Part shown: piece by piece, positions 1-8,413 of the stretch | Layout of the letters: every line of letters starts with the position of its first letter | Numbering within the stretch: position 1 is the first letter of the stretch | Source: Gaiellasilicea sp963791905 | GTDB taxonomy: Bacteria; Actinomycetota; Thermoleophilia; Gaiellales; Gaiellaceae | Length of the DNA: 64,000 bases | Assembly: GCA_963791905.1 (NCBI GenBank) | Contig: CAWBTX010000006.1 | Coordinates: 124,001-188,000 of the forward strand | Direction: 5' to 3' | Position numbers and translations under genes: made by a program | Notes under the pieces: model-generated | The model's database searches: none | The model's input: only the letters and a program-made list of their open reading frames with translations | Told to the model about the DNA's origin: nothing

Positions 1-196
1 TCGCGGTTCCCGGGCACGTCCTCGAAGAGGACGTGCCCGCGGCAGGCGAGCGCTGCGAGCACGAGCTTGATCTGCTCGCCCTTGCCGCGGACGACCGTCT
101 CGATGTTGGCGAGCAGCCGCTCGCACGTCGACGATGCCCGCTGGAACTGCTCGCTCGGCTGCGGTGGCGAACGTCCTTGCTCTGTGCCTCCAACAT
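1..196 (-). CDS. MoxR-family AAA+ ATPase, N-terminal fragment (runs off window)
   Basis: Read on the minus strand, bases ~150 to 1 encode CERLLANIETVVRGKGEQIK followed by LVLAALACRGHVLFEDVPG. This is the classic start of MoxR ATPases up to the Walker A entry (family pattern EDVPGTAKT). The last bases read VPGNR instead of VPGTAK because of one apparent extra A near base 9. The start is unclear: ATG at 196 is in another frame from the conserved part, so a second frame change is likely. MoxR proteins are chaperone-like ATPases that usually sit beside DUF58/VWA genes; those would lie beyond the left edge. It follows the PQQ-repeat gene on the same strand. The identification rests on about 45 residues. 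Confidence 0.6.
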   Translation of the reverse strand, partial: MLEAQSKDVRHRSRASSSSGHRRRASGCSPTSRRSSAARASRSSSCSQRSPAAGTSSSRTCPGTA

Positions 197-203
197 GCCC
201 TCC

Positions 204-1737
204 TCAGGTGCTGCGACGGGCCGCGGGATCCCACGGAGGGTATCTCAGCGGGATCAATCCTCGGCAGGGCCCGTAAGCGATCAGCTCGGCGACGAGCTCG
301 AGGAAAGTCACGGTGGCGTGCCCCGGCGGCCACGAGCAGGAGGTCGCCGGCACGGCTGGGCAAGCGTTGATCCCGGCCCGCGCGCGCGCCGACCAGAGAA
401 CGTCGGCCCGTCTGGGCGGACAGCGCCCGCACCCGCCCGTCGAACGTGGGAGCGAAGACGACGTCGCGCGAGACGGTCGCGCAGCCGAACAGCGGGAGTC
501 GAAGCGGTGCGACCAGCGCGGTGCGCCCGGTCGCGCGCGTCGAGCGCGTACGAGCATCACCCTTGCCGTTCTCGGGCGGGCGCTGGAAGACGCTGAACGA
601 CTTCACCGCGCTCTCCCGCATGCAGAGCTCGACCACGGGCACGAACAACGAACCGTCCGCGTACGCCATCGGCGTCAGCACGCCGCCGAACAGCCCGGGA
701 CAGACAATGACCGGCGTCACCGGCAGCGGGCCCGTGTCGTTGCGATGCGTTCCCACGGCCCGCTCCCACAGGCGCTCGTCGTGCGTCCGGCTGTCCCAGG
801 CGACCACTCGCGCCGCCTTCCCCGCGCCGAAGACGACGTCGCGCTCCGGGTCGTCGACGTCGAGTGAGGATCGGCGAGAGGTGGAAGTCGTAGTCGCGCA
901 CGTCGTGAGCGTAGCACTTGGTCGTACCAGAGCGAGCCTCCCGGTGGCTCCCTCGAGCACGACCAGCGAGTCGGTGTAGAGCGTGCTGCCGCGGAACCAG
1001 CCGCCGTTCGGGAACCCTCGCGGAGCCGCCCCAAGGGCCGGGGTTCGAGATGCCCGCATAGACGTTGCCCTCGCTCGTCGACCGAGAGCGGGTTCCACGA
1101 TCCGCCTCCGCCTGCGAACGGGTGAGGCCAGGGCTCCTTGATCGTGTCGAACTTCCAGACACGCTCTCCGGTGCTCGGCGTCGAGGGCGTAGAGAGCGCC
1201 TCGGCCCCCCGGCGCGAAGCCGACCGTGCTCAGGTAGACGCGCCCATCGTGAACGGTCGGCGCGATGTTGACGAACTGCTCGTCGGAGTCGGCGAGCCGC
1301 TCGCTCCAGAGCCGATGGCCAGTCTCCGCGTCGAGCGAGAACGCGGTCGTGTCCGTGGCAGCGAACACGCGGCCGTCGGCGACGGCGACGCCGTTCGGGC
1401 CGTCGTTCGGAGCGGCATAGAGCCGCGACCACTTCAGCGTTCCTGTCTCTGCGGTCGATCGCGAAGACGCTCGACTTCGCGTCCTGGATGTACACCGTGT
1501 CTCCCGCGACGACGGGTGTCGCCGTGAGCAGGCCGAAGTCCGTGCCCCTCCCGTGGAGGCGAAAGCGCCAGCGGACGGCGAGCCCGCCGGCGTTCTCTTC
1601 GTCGATCGACGCCTCGTTTGCAGCACGCGTGCTCGCGAGATCGGCGTTCGCGCTGGGCCAGTCGTCTCCATCGGACCCTCCGCACGCGGCGACCGCGAAC
1701 ACGAGTGCGACGAGCCGACCGACGTGCCGCGCGTCAC
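204..1737 (-). pseudogene. PQQ-binding-like beta-propeller repeat lipoprotein, many frame changes
   Basis: Piecing the minus-strand frames together gives a secreted protein made of WD40-like PQQ (quinoprotein/BamB-type) repeats. It has a lipoprotein-like start ending in FAVAACGG, then DTVYIQDAKSSVFAIDR, TGTLKWSRLYAAPNDG, ALDAE-TGERVWKFDTIKEPW, GNVYAGISNPGPWGGS and DVLWSARARAGINACPAV. The reading frame changes at least eight times, for example near 1453, 1174, 1075, 1020, 950, 930 and 880, yet each piece keeps strong propeller motifs and normal codon use. That pattern fits poor consensus sequence near a contig end better than ancient decay, but decay cannot be excluded. GTG at 1737 directly follows the upstream cupredoxin. 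The product would be an extracytoplasmic beta-propeller; its ligand is unknown. Confidence 0.6.
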
Positions 1738-1759
1738 CCCGGTGCGATGTCGGCGGAGC

Positions 1760-2129
1760 TCAGACGACCCGGAAGATGCCCTCGTGCTTCGGCGCCCGCG
1801 CTGTTCAGGACCACGCTGAAGGGGTACGAGCCGCGCTCGTCGAACGACGCCTTGATCGTGGCCTTCCGCCCCGGCTTGATCGCAGCAGTCCTGAGCCCGC
1901 CGATGTCGACGCTGTGGGGCTTCTTGCCGCGATTACGAATGACGAAGTGGCCGCCCCAGCCGCGCTTCGCGCTGAGTCGCGACATCTTGATGGCGGAATC
2001 GGTGACGACGACCCTGATCGTGATCTGAACCGCCGGCTGGGTGGTCGCGGGCTCGTTGGTCGCCGTCCCGCTGCGGACGGCGATCGCCGTGAGAGCGACG
2101 ACAGATGCGAGCGCAAGCAGCGGCTTCAT
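1760..2129 (-). CDS. Cupredoxin-like secreted protein lacking the Cys ligand (frameshifted end)
   Basis: ATG at 2129 opens a protein of about 123 residues with a hydrophobic signal segment (MKPLLALASVVALTAIAV) and a cupredoxin-like domain containing GGHFVIRNRGKKPHSVDIGG and FDERGSYPFSVVL. The His of KPHSVDIGG fits the first copper ligand. The Cys normally found in the C-terminal loop is absent (PFSVVLNSAG). After LNSAG the frame changes: the continuation KHEGIFRVV ends at a stop at 1760, whereas the uncorrected frame runs to 1734. The gene follows a canonical cupredoxin on the same strand, so the pair may be a duplication in which this copy lost type-1 copper binding. Function is unknown; a role near the adjacent quinoprotein is inference. 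Confidence 0.6.
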
Positions 2130-2185
2130 TCTCGTGAGCGAACTCTTGCGCAACGGGATGACGCACCTCCTCCCGAGAACGTGGT

Positions 2186-2559
2186 CTACTTGACCTTGAA
2201 GTACCCCGCCATGCCGAACTGGACGTGGCGCGGCACCGTGCAGATGAACCTGAACTCGCCGGCCTTCTTGAAGGTGACCTTGAACTTGTGCGGTCTTCCC
2301 CTTCGCGAGGTAGGGCGTCGCCCCCTTGAGCGTCGCGAAGTCGAAGTCGTGTGGGGTGTTGCCCTTGTTGACCACCTTGAAGGTGACGACGCTCCCCTTC
2401 GGGACGCTCGTCTTCGAGAGCTTGAACTTGAAGTCGAGTCGCCGTCACGTTGACCGTCATCGCCGCCGACGTCGTCTTCGGTGCCGCGAGCACGCCGTTC
2501 GCGGCGAGCGCGGCTGCAGAGCTCGCTAAGAGTGCAAGCGTGATCACGACTCGTCTCAT
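2186..2559 (-). CDS. Plastocyanin-like cupredoxin, secreted (two frame changes)
   Basis: ATG at 2559, preceded by CAGGAG, starts a signal peptide (MRRVVITLALLASSAAALAA). The rest resolves into a type-1 copper protein once two single-base frame changes are bridged, near 2440 (TATRL to DFKFKLSKT) and near 2297 (AKGKT to HKFKVTFKK). All four copper ligands are visible: His in NTPHDFDF, Cys in FRFICTVPRH, His in the same VPRH, and Met in FGMAGYFKV. Length is about 124 residues, normal for small bacterial cupredoxins. It lies just downstream of the PQQ dehydrogenase behind a terminator hairpin. An electron-acceptor role for that enzyme is plausible but inferred. Confidence 0.72.
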
Positions 2560-2604
2560 CTGAGCTCCTGTCCTCGGAGTTTCGTGGCACAAGTGTGCCA
2601 CAGA

Positions 2605-2635
2605 GCGGAAGGCGGCCGACGAGGCCGCCTTCCGC
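2605..2635 (-). terminator. Perfect 13-bp hairpin after the PQQ dehydrogenase
   Basis: Arms GCGGAAGGCGGCC (2605-2617) and GGCCGCCTTCCGC (2623-2635) pair perfectly around a 5-base loop. A smaller palindrome, GTGGCAC/GTGCCAC, follows at 2584-2601. It sits between the PQQ dehydrogenase and the cupredoxin, both on minus. It also argues that the dehydrogenase frame reading through it is an artefact of a late frameshift. No U-tract is evident, as is common in GC-rich actinobacteria. Confidence 0.65.
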
Positions 2636-2648
2636 GTGTGAGCTCGCC

Positions 2649-4464
2649 CTACCCGGAAGCGCAAACGCGTAGAACGTTGAGCCGTAAAACGGCTTGGTAT
2701 CGCCGACAAGCGAGGCGATGCCGTTGCCGCCCGCGAACACGGCAACGTACTGCTTGTCGTTTGCCGTGTACGTCACCGGCGGGGCATTGACGCCACCCTT
2801 GAGCTTCGGCGACTTCCACAAGAGGTTCCCGTTCCTGGCGTTGTACGCATGGAGGAAGCCCTCGTTCGTGCCGACGAAGAGGAGGTTCCCCGCCGTCGTC
2901 GTCACGCCGCTGTAGCACATCGTGGGCCACCTCACCTGCCAGGCGATGCGGTTGTTGCGCATGTTCATCGCCACGACACGGCCGGTCGCCGGCACGCTGA
3001 CGATGCCGCCGCCGGGCAGGAGGCCCTCGACCTGCGAGAAGTCACCGAGCGGCTTCAGCTTCTGCTTCTCGGCCGGGATCGCACGCCATGGACCCTCAGT
3101 GTCCTTCGAGCAGATGTACATGTAGCCCGTATCCGGGCTGTAGGCCGACGGGGGCCAGTTCGTCCCGCCCAGCGCACCCGGGGCGAAGGCGACGAACTGC
3201 TTGTCATCGTACGGCGTGTAGATGCACCCGACCTTGTAGGGCTTCTTGTCGGGGGCGAGCTTGCCCGCGTACACGCTCTTCGTCGCGCACTGCTTCGAGA
3301 ACGCGTCGCCCACCGGGTACGGCTGCGTCGGGTAGGTGTTCACGCTCTTGAGCTGCGGCACCGGCTTCTCGTTGATGCCGATCAGCGGCTTGCCGTTCGT
3401 CCTGTTCAGGATGTAGACCCAGCCCGTCTTGCCGGCCTCGGCGATTCCCTTCTTCCCGTTCAGATCGAAGAGAATCACCGGGTTGGTGGCGTCGTAGTCC
3501 CAGATGTCGTGGTGCGTCAGCTGGAAGTACCAGCGCAGCTTCCCGGTCCTCACGTTGAGTGCGAGGACCGAGTCGGTGAAGAGCTCCTGGCCGGGGCCGC
3601 GGATGATGCCGGAGTACGGGATCGGGTTCCCGACCACGAGGTACATCAGGCCGAGCTGAGGACGATCGCGGGCGTGTTCCACATCGCTCCGCCGCCGAGG
3701 AAGGCCTTCTTCTTCGGCCACGTCCAGTAGCCCGGCTCGCCCTTCTTCTCCGGGATGACGTAGAAGCGCCACAGCTCCTTGCCCGTCTTCGCGTTCAGGG
3801 CAACGACGAAGCCGCGGGAGCCGGAGTCACCGCCCGACGTGCCCGTGATCACCATCCCCGCGTAGTACGTCGGCGCGTTCGTGAAGTAGTACCCCTCCTT
3901 GTAGTCGGCGATCTGCTTCTTCCAGACGACGCGTCCCGTCGACTGGTCGAGCGCGGAGATGGTGGCGTCGCCGAGGGCGAGGTACACCTTGCCGTCGCCC
4001 TGGCCCACGCCGCGGCTCGGCAGGAGCGGCGTCAGGCCCTTGGGGAACTTCGCCCGACGGGTCCAGATGCGCTCGCCGGTACCGGCGTCGATTGACCACA
4101 TGTTCCCGCTGGAGTCGGGCATGTACATGATGCCCTCGTAGACAACGGGCTGCTGCTCGGCGAAGACGCCGAGCGGACCCGGCTTCACCTTCAGGCCGGG
4201 AATCACCATTCTCCTCGACCACGCGACCTTGAGCTGCCTGACGTTCGTCGCGTCAATCTGGTTGAGCGTCGAGTAGCGCTGGTTGTAGACGTTCCCGTTC
4301 CACCCCAGCCAGTTGTCACCCGAGGGCTCCACCAGCTGCGCTGCCGAGAAGGCCGGCGACGGAGCGGGCGTCTGCGAGGTTCCAGCTGAAGCAACGAGGA
4401 GGCCGATCGCGAGACTGCCGGCGGCGGCGACGGCCATGAGCACGGGCATGCGGCGGAGTTTCAC
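2649..4464 (-). CDS. PQQ-dependent alcohol dehydrogenase-like quinoprotein (two frame changes)
   Basis: Start is GTG at 4464, behind AAGGAGGG, giving a signal segment (AVAAAGSLAIGLLVASAG) and an approximately 600-residue eight-bladed quinoprotein. Family signs are DNWLGWNGNVYNQRYSTLNQ at the N-terminus, repeated GKELWRF and GKLRWYFQ tryptophan motifs, HHDIWDYDATNPVILFD in the PQQ/metal region, and the C-terminal NDKQYVAVFAGGNG. One base appears missing near 3665: NTPAI should continue as DPQLGLMY. Another is missing close to the end: the true stop is probably the TAG at ~2649 rather than read-through beyond the hairpin at 2605-2635. It oxidises alcohols or aldehydes in the periplasm in known relatives; the substrate here is unknown. 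Adjacent cupredoxins could accept its electrons. Confidence 0.78.
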
Positions 4465-4563
4465 TTTCCCTCCTTGGGGTTCAGGACCCTCTCGATGCAC
4501 GAGACACGATCTCGTGGGCAAGAGCTCAGCTTTCCCCCGGGCTCATGCGAGAAACCGTGCCCG

Positions 4564-4833
4564 TCACTCGCTGAGCCGCTCCTCCAGCCGGACGGTGACG
4601 GTGTCGCCGGCTTCCTTGCCGATCGCCTTGCGGACATCGCTCTTGACGGGCAGCTTGTGCGTGCCGTCGCCCATGGCCATGAAGGAGCTCCGGAAAGGAT
4701 GGCCGTCGATGGTTCCGCTGACCTTCACGAGCCCGCGCGTGCCGAAGAACTCCGCCGACTCGGGCCAGACGGCGTAGGTCCACCCGCCTTTGTTCGGGCT
4801 CTTCTGGAGCGTCGCGGTGAACTGCGCGTTCAT
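4564..4833 (-). CDS. DUF1905 domain protein
   Basis: An 89-residue protein starting at ATG 4833, which has AGGAGGAC just upstream; an in-frame ATG at 4863 is less likely. The sequence (NAQFTATLQKSPNKGGWTYA, KVSGTIDGHPFRSSFMAMGD, HKLPVKSDVRKAIGKEAGDT) matches the DUF1905 beta-barrel family, whose members are often fused to YdeI-type domains. This copy is the stand-alone form. The biochemical role of the family is not established. It is read away from the PQQ dehydrogenase promoter on the same strand. Confidence 0.8.
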   Translation of the reverse strand: MNAQFTATLQKSPNKGGWTYAVWPESAEFFGTRGLVKVSGTIDGHPFRSSFMAMGDGTHKLPVKSDVRKAIGKEAGDTVTVRLEERLSE

Positions 4834-4919
4834 TGAGTCCTCCTGTCGTGCATCGCCTGTCACAAGGGACCGACGTCACGGAGAGAAATCATCGGGTCCC
4901 TCGCCCTTGGCGCGCGCGC

Positions 4920-5807
4920 TCACGCAGTACGTGCAGCGAGCCGCGCCTCGACGAGGCGGACGAGTTCTTCCGTCGCTGGGGTCGGGACTCCGTGCCGTTG
5001 CCCTCCACGCACGATCGGCCCGGCGATCGCATCGAGCTCGAGCGGACGACCGGCGTCGAAGTCCTTCTGCATCGACGTGCGCATCTCGCCGCCGGAGAAC
5101 TCGAGGAACCGCCGGCGGAGGTTCGACGCGTCAAGTGCTGCGCCTTCGGCGAGCCCGATCGCAACCGACTCCTCGTGGCAGCGGATGAGGCGTGCGGCCC
5201 ACTCCGGTTCGGCTTGCACGGTCCCGACCGGCGCGCCGAGCGCGGTCGTCGTCAACGCAAGCGGCGCGAGAAAGACGAGCTTCTCCCAGAGCAACGTCGG
5301 CTCGTCAGGTGCGAGCCCGACATCGAAACCGGCCGTACGCAACTCCCCAGCGATCTCGTCGTGGCGCGGACCGGGCGCGAGGACGACGTACGCGAACGGC
5401 GACTTCTGACGTACGAGCCCGGCCTCGAAGCGCTCGGACTCGACGCTGATCGCCCCGGCGAGAGCGCACTCGTAACGCTCGTGCAAGAGCGCGGCGTGGT
5501 CCACGCCGTTGAGCAACGCGACCACGGCGGCCCCGGCAACGATCTCGGGAGGGGCGAGCTCGAGCGCCGCCTCGAGCTGCGGCGCCTTGGTCGTCACCCA
5601 GACGACGTCTACCTCCCGGTCGAGCGACGGGGCGGTTGCGACGTCCACCTCGAAGTCGCCGAGGACGACGCTCTCGACCCGCAGTCGCGCAGGGTGCCGT
5701 GCGAGGGTCTCCGGCCGAAGGAGAAGCACGACGTCGGCTCCTGCCCTGGCCAGGGCGCCTCCGATGAGACCGCCGACGCCGCCGGCACCGAGAATCGCGT
5801 GTCGCAC
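4920..5807 (-). CDS. 2-dehydropantoate 2-reductase-like (ApbA/PanE) NAD(P)-dependent oxidoreductase
   Basis: A 295-residue protein with an N-terminal Rossmann fold: the GAGGVG nucleotide loop lies at residues 7-12, and Lys74 in TTKAPQ fits the conserved family lysine. The C-terminal helical domain has LWEKLVFLAPLALTTTALG (second conserved Lys) and ELDAIAGPIVRGGQRHGVPT, the family's substrate-site signature. PanE reduces ketopantoate to pantoate in pantothenate synthesis. Many actinobacterial paralogues act on other 2-oxo acids and no other pantothenate gene is nearby, so the exact substrate is uncertain. Length is normal. Confidence 0.8.
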   Translation of the reverse strand: MRHAILGAGGVGGLIGGALARAGADVVLLLRPETLARHPARLRVESVVLGDFEVDVATAPSLDREVDVVWVTTKAPQLEAALELAPPEIVAGAAVVALLNGVDHAALLHERYECALAGAISVESERFEAGLVRQKSPFAYVVLAPGPRHDEIAGELRTAGFDVGLAPDEPTLLWEKLVFLAPLALTTTALGAPVGTVQAEPEWAARLIRCHEESVAIGLAEGAALDASNLRRRFLEFSGGEMRTSMQKDFDAGRPLELDAIAGPIVRGGQRHGVPTPATEELVRLVEARLAARTA

Positions 5808-5840
5808 CCCACGATCGTAGGGACCGACGATCGAGACGGG

Positions 5841-6740
5841 TCAGGGGGCCTGCTCATGCGCACCCTCGCGCGTGTGCTCGAGAATGGCCGGGACGACCAC
5901 GTTCCAGAGCGGCCTCGGCGGCAGCTCGTGGCCCGCGCCTGCGAGCGGCACCAGCCGGGCGCCGGGGATCTCGGCCGCCAACGCTTTGCCGTGCGCGTAC
6001 GGGAACAGCGGGTCCTCGGTGCCGTGGAGGACCAGGGTCGGCACGTTCAGCTCCCCCAGCCGGCCTTGCACCGGCTCACCGCTCTCCAGGATCCAGTGGT
6101 TGGTCTCACTCGAGGCGATGTTGGCCGTGCGGTCGACGATCCGCCCGACCAGAGCTCGTTGCCCTTCCTCGTCGAATGGAAGCGATCCGGCGAACGGACG
6201 CAGCCCCTCGACGACGTAGTCGATCACCGCCTCACGGTTCGACCAGTCCGGCTCAGGGGGAGGGTCGGCGAAGCGCGCTGCGAGCTCGTCGGACATCGGC
6301 GGGAGGTCCGGCGCGTCCGGGTCCCGCGCCACCGGACTGGTCGCGATCAGGGTCAGCGTCTCGACTCGAGCGGCGTGCTCGAGCGCCAACTCCTGGCCGA
6401 CGCCGCCGCCCGCCGAGATCCCGACGACGTGCGCGCGCGCGATCCCGAGCGCGTCGAGCAGACCGACGGCATCGTCGAGGAGGTCGGATCCCGTGTATCC
6501 GGGAGCTCCGGGCTCGTAGCTCACCGACTGCCCGGTATCCCGGAGGTCGTACCGGACGACGAACCGCGGCCCGGTGGCGAGGAGCTCGCAGAAGTCGTCC
6601 TCCCACCAGTCCATCGAGCTCGCCGCTCCGCCGATCAGCAGGATCGCCGGGTCGGTCGCCGTGCCGAAGGTCTGGATGCAGAGGTCGACGCCGTTGGCCG
6701 ACACCAGCCTCGGGCCCGTTGCGGTGTGCGTGCGCGTCAC
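5841..6740 (-). CDS. Alpha/beta-hydrolase fold protein
   Basis: A 299-residue alpha/beta hydrolase. The nucleophile elbow GISAGGG places the catalytic Ser at residue 109. The acid is probably in LHGTEDPLFPY and the His in GAGHELPPR. ILLIGGAASSMDWW supplies the oxyanion segment, and an Arg/Asp-rich RYDLRDTGQS follows, as in haloalkane dehalogenase/epoxide hydrolase-like and DhaA/RdmC-type esterases. Substrate cannot be read from the sequence. It lies 86 bases downstream of the DHA2 exporter on the same strand and may be co-transcribed, which hints at detoxification, but this is inference. Confidence 0.8.
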   Translation of the reverse strand: MTRTHTATGPRLVSANGVDLCIQTFGTATDPAILLIGGAASSMDWWEDDFCELLATGPRFVVRYDLRDTGQSVSYEPGAPGYTGSDLLDDAVGLLDALGIARAHVVGISAGGGVGQELALEHAARVETLTLIATSPVARDPDAPDLPPMSDELAARFADPPPEPDWSNREAVIDYVVEGLRPFAGSLPFDEEGQRALVGRIVDRTANIASSETNHWILESGEPVQGRLGELNVPTLVLHGTEDPLFPYAHGKALAAEIPGARLVPLAGAGHELPPRPLWNVVVPAILEHTREGAHEQAP

Positions 6741-6826
6741 GTTCGCCTCCTTCGCAGGTTGCGGAATGTAGACCGGCCGAGGGCTCCGAACTCATCGGCG
6801 CCGGAGCCCTCAGCCAGTGGGCAGTC

Positions 6827-8311
6827 CTAGGCGGCCTCCGCTTCGGCCACCGCCTCGACCGCGGGCTCGAGCTCGGCGACGGTCTCGGGCATCGGCTCCG
6901 CCCGCCGCCGCGCGCCGAGCACACTCACGACGACGCCGAGGCTGGCGGCGATCACCGAGACCACGACTGCCGCCTGGAAGCCGTCCAACAGCCCCTGCGC
7001 CGTCCCGTCTGCGACGGTGTTCGCGTTGGCCACGGCTGTGGCGACGGCCAGCACCAGCGCCCCACCGAACTGGAACGACGTCTGCACGAGGCCGCTCGCC
7101 AGACCCTGCTCGTGCGCCGGGACGCCGTTCGTGGCCGCGATGTTGAGCGGCCCGTACGCGAGCGCGAAGCCGAAGCCGGCGAAGATCATCGTCGGAAAGA
7201 TCGCAGCCGCGTAGCTCGAATCGAGCCCGATCGGCAGGAAGAGCGCGTAGCCGATCGCGGTCGATGTGAGTCCTGCCGTGACGAGCCGCCTGACGCCGAA
7301 GCGCATCACGAGCGGTGCGATCCGGGGCGCGAGCAGCGCGACGAGCAGGCCGCCGGGGAAGATGGCGAGGCCGGTCTCGAGCGGCGACCAGCCCCGGAGC
7401 TGCTGCATGTAGAGGGTGGCGATGAACTGGAAGCCGAACCAGCCGCCGACCAGGAGCATCGCCGCCAGGTTCGCCTGGACGAGCGGGGCCGAGCGGAAGA
7501 TGCCGAGCCGGACGAGCGGGCTCGCCGTCCGCCGCTCGATCGTCACGAACGCCGCGAGCAAGGCGGCCGTTGCGGCGAACGAGGCCAGCGTGCGAGCTGA
7601 CGCCCAGCCTTGCTCAGGCGCCTCGACCACCGTGAAGACGAGCAGCAGCATCGCCGCGGTCATCGTCACGGCGCCTGCGAGATCGAACGAACGCGACGGC
7701 CGCGGTGTCCGCGGGTCGGCCGGGACGAGCCGAACTGCGGCCAGGAGCGTCACCAGAGCGACCGGAACCGGCAGGAAGAAGACCCAGCGCCAGCCGATCT
7801 CGGTCAGGAGACCGCCGAAGACGAGCCCGAGCGAGAACCCGGTCGCTCCCGTGGCCGTGTAGATGGCAATGGCCCTGTTGCGAACGGGGCCTTCGGCGAA
7901 GCTGGTGGTGATGATCGAGAGGCCGGCGGGCGCGGTGAACGCCGCGCTGACACCCTTGATGAAGCGTGTAGCGATGAGGAGCGAGCCGTCGTCGACGAGG
8001 CCGCCGAGCGCCGACGCGACCACGAAGACGCCGAGCGAGATCAGGAACACGCGACGCCGACCGAGCAGGTCGGCCGCCCGTCCTCCCAGGAGGAGGAAGC
8101 CGCCGTACCCGAGGACGTAGGCACTCACGACCCACTGCAGCGAGCCGGTCGAGAGGCCGAGGTCCTCACGGATCGACGGCAGCGCGACGCCGACCATCGA
8201 GACGTCCATGGCATCGAGGAAGATCGCGCCGCAGAGGACGAGCAGCATGCCCCAGGCACGCCCGCTCAACCGGTCGACGGCGCCGACAGGTACATTCGTC
8301 TGAGTAGTCAT
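6827..8311 (-). CDS. DHA2-family (EmrB/QacA-like) MFS drug:H+ antiporter
   Basis: A 494-residue membrane protein with the 14-helix DHA2 layout. The first helix carries FLDAMDVSMVGVALPSI (motif D1-like). The loop after helix 2 has GGRAADLLGRRRVF (motif A), and helix 5 has the TGATGFSLGLVFGGLL antiporter motif C pattern. The C-terminal tail is rich in Glu and Ala. It is divergent from an XRE-type regulator (8414-9301). The roughly 100-bp gap carries two palindromic sites, so control by that regulator is likely. Drug or metabolite specificity is unknown. Confidence 0.88.
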   Translation of the reverse strand: MTTQTNVPVGAVDRLSGRAWGMLLVLCGAIFLDAMDVSMVGVALPSIREDLGLSTGSLQWVVSAYVLGYGGFLLLGGRAADLLGRRRVFLISLGVFVVASALGGLVDDGSLLIATRFIKGVSAAFTAPAGLSIITTSFAEGPVRNRAIAIYTATGATGFSLGLVFGGLLTEIGWRWVFFLPVPVALVTLLAAVRLVPADPRTPRPSRSFDLAGAVTMTAAMLLLVFTVVEAPEQGWASARTLASFAATAALLAAFVTIERRTASPLVRLGIFRSAPLVQANLAAMLLVGGWFGFQFIATLYMQQLRGWSPLETGLAIFPGGLLVALLAPRIAPLVMRFGVRRLVTAGLTSTAIGYALFLPIGLDSSYAAAIFPTMIFAGFGFALAYGPLNIAATNGVPAHEQGLASGLVQTSFQFGGALVLAVATAVANANTVADGTAQGLLDGFQAAVVVSVIAASLGVVVSVLGARRRAEPMPETVAELEPAVEAVAEAEAA

Positions 8312-8338
8312 CGAACGATGGTGGCTGCCGGGACTAAC

Positions 8339-8370
8339 CTGGTACCAGAGCGCGTTTATCCTGGTATCAG
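8339..8370. promoter_or_regulatory. Paired CTGGTACCAG operator-like palindromes
   Basis: CTGGTACCAG (8339-8348) is a perfect 10-bp palindrome. CTGGTATCAG (8361-8370) repeats it with one change, 22 bp (two helical turns) away on the same face. Both lie in the divergent gap between the DHA2 exporter and the XRE-type regulator. This arrangement is expected for cooperative binding by the regulator; that link is inference. Confidence 0.6.
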
Positions 8371-8413
8371 CGCTACCCCTCTCAGCCCGCGAGCCTCAGG
8401 AATACTGGGTGCG

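Noticed and set aside
2186..3772. 528-residue quinoprotein with a C-terminal cupredoxin fusion
   Set aside because: The frame runs through a strong terminator and a frame-broken signal peptide; two separate genes with their own ribosome sites fit better.
4833..6830. 665-codon plus-strand frame opposite PanE-type and hydrolase genes
   Set aside because: Shadow; opposite-strand genes have intact cofactor and catalytic motifs.
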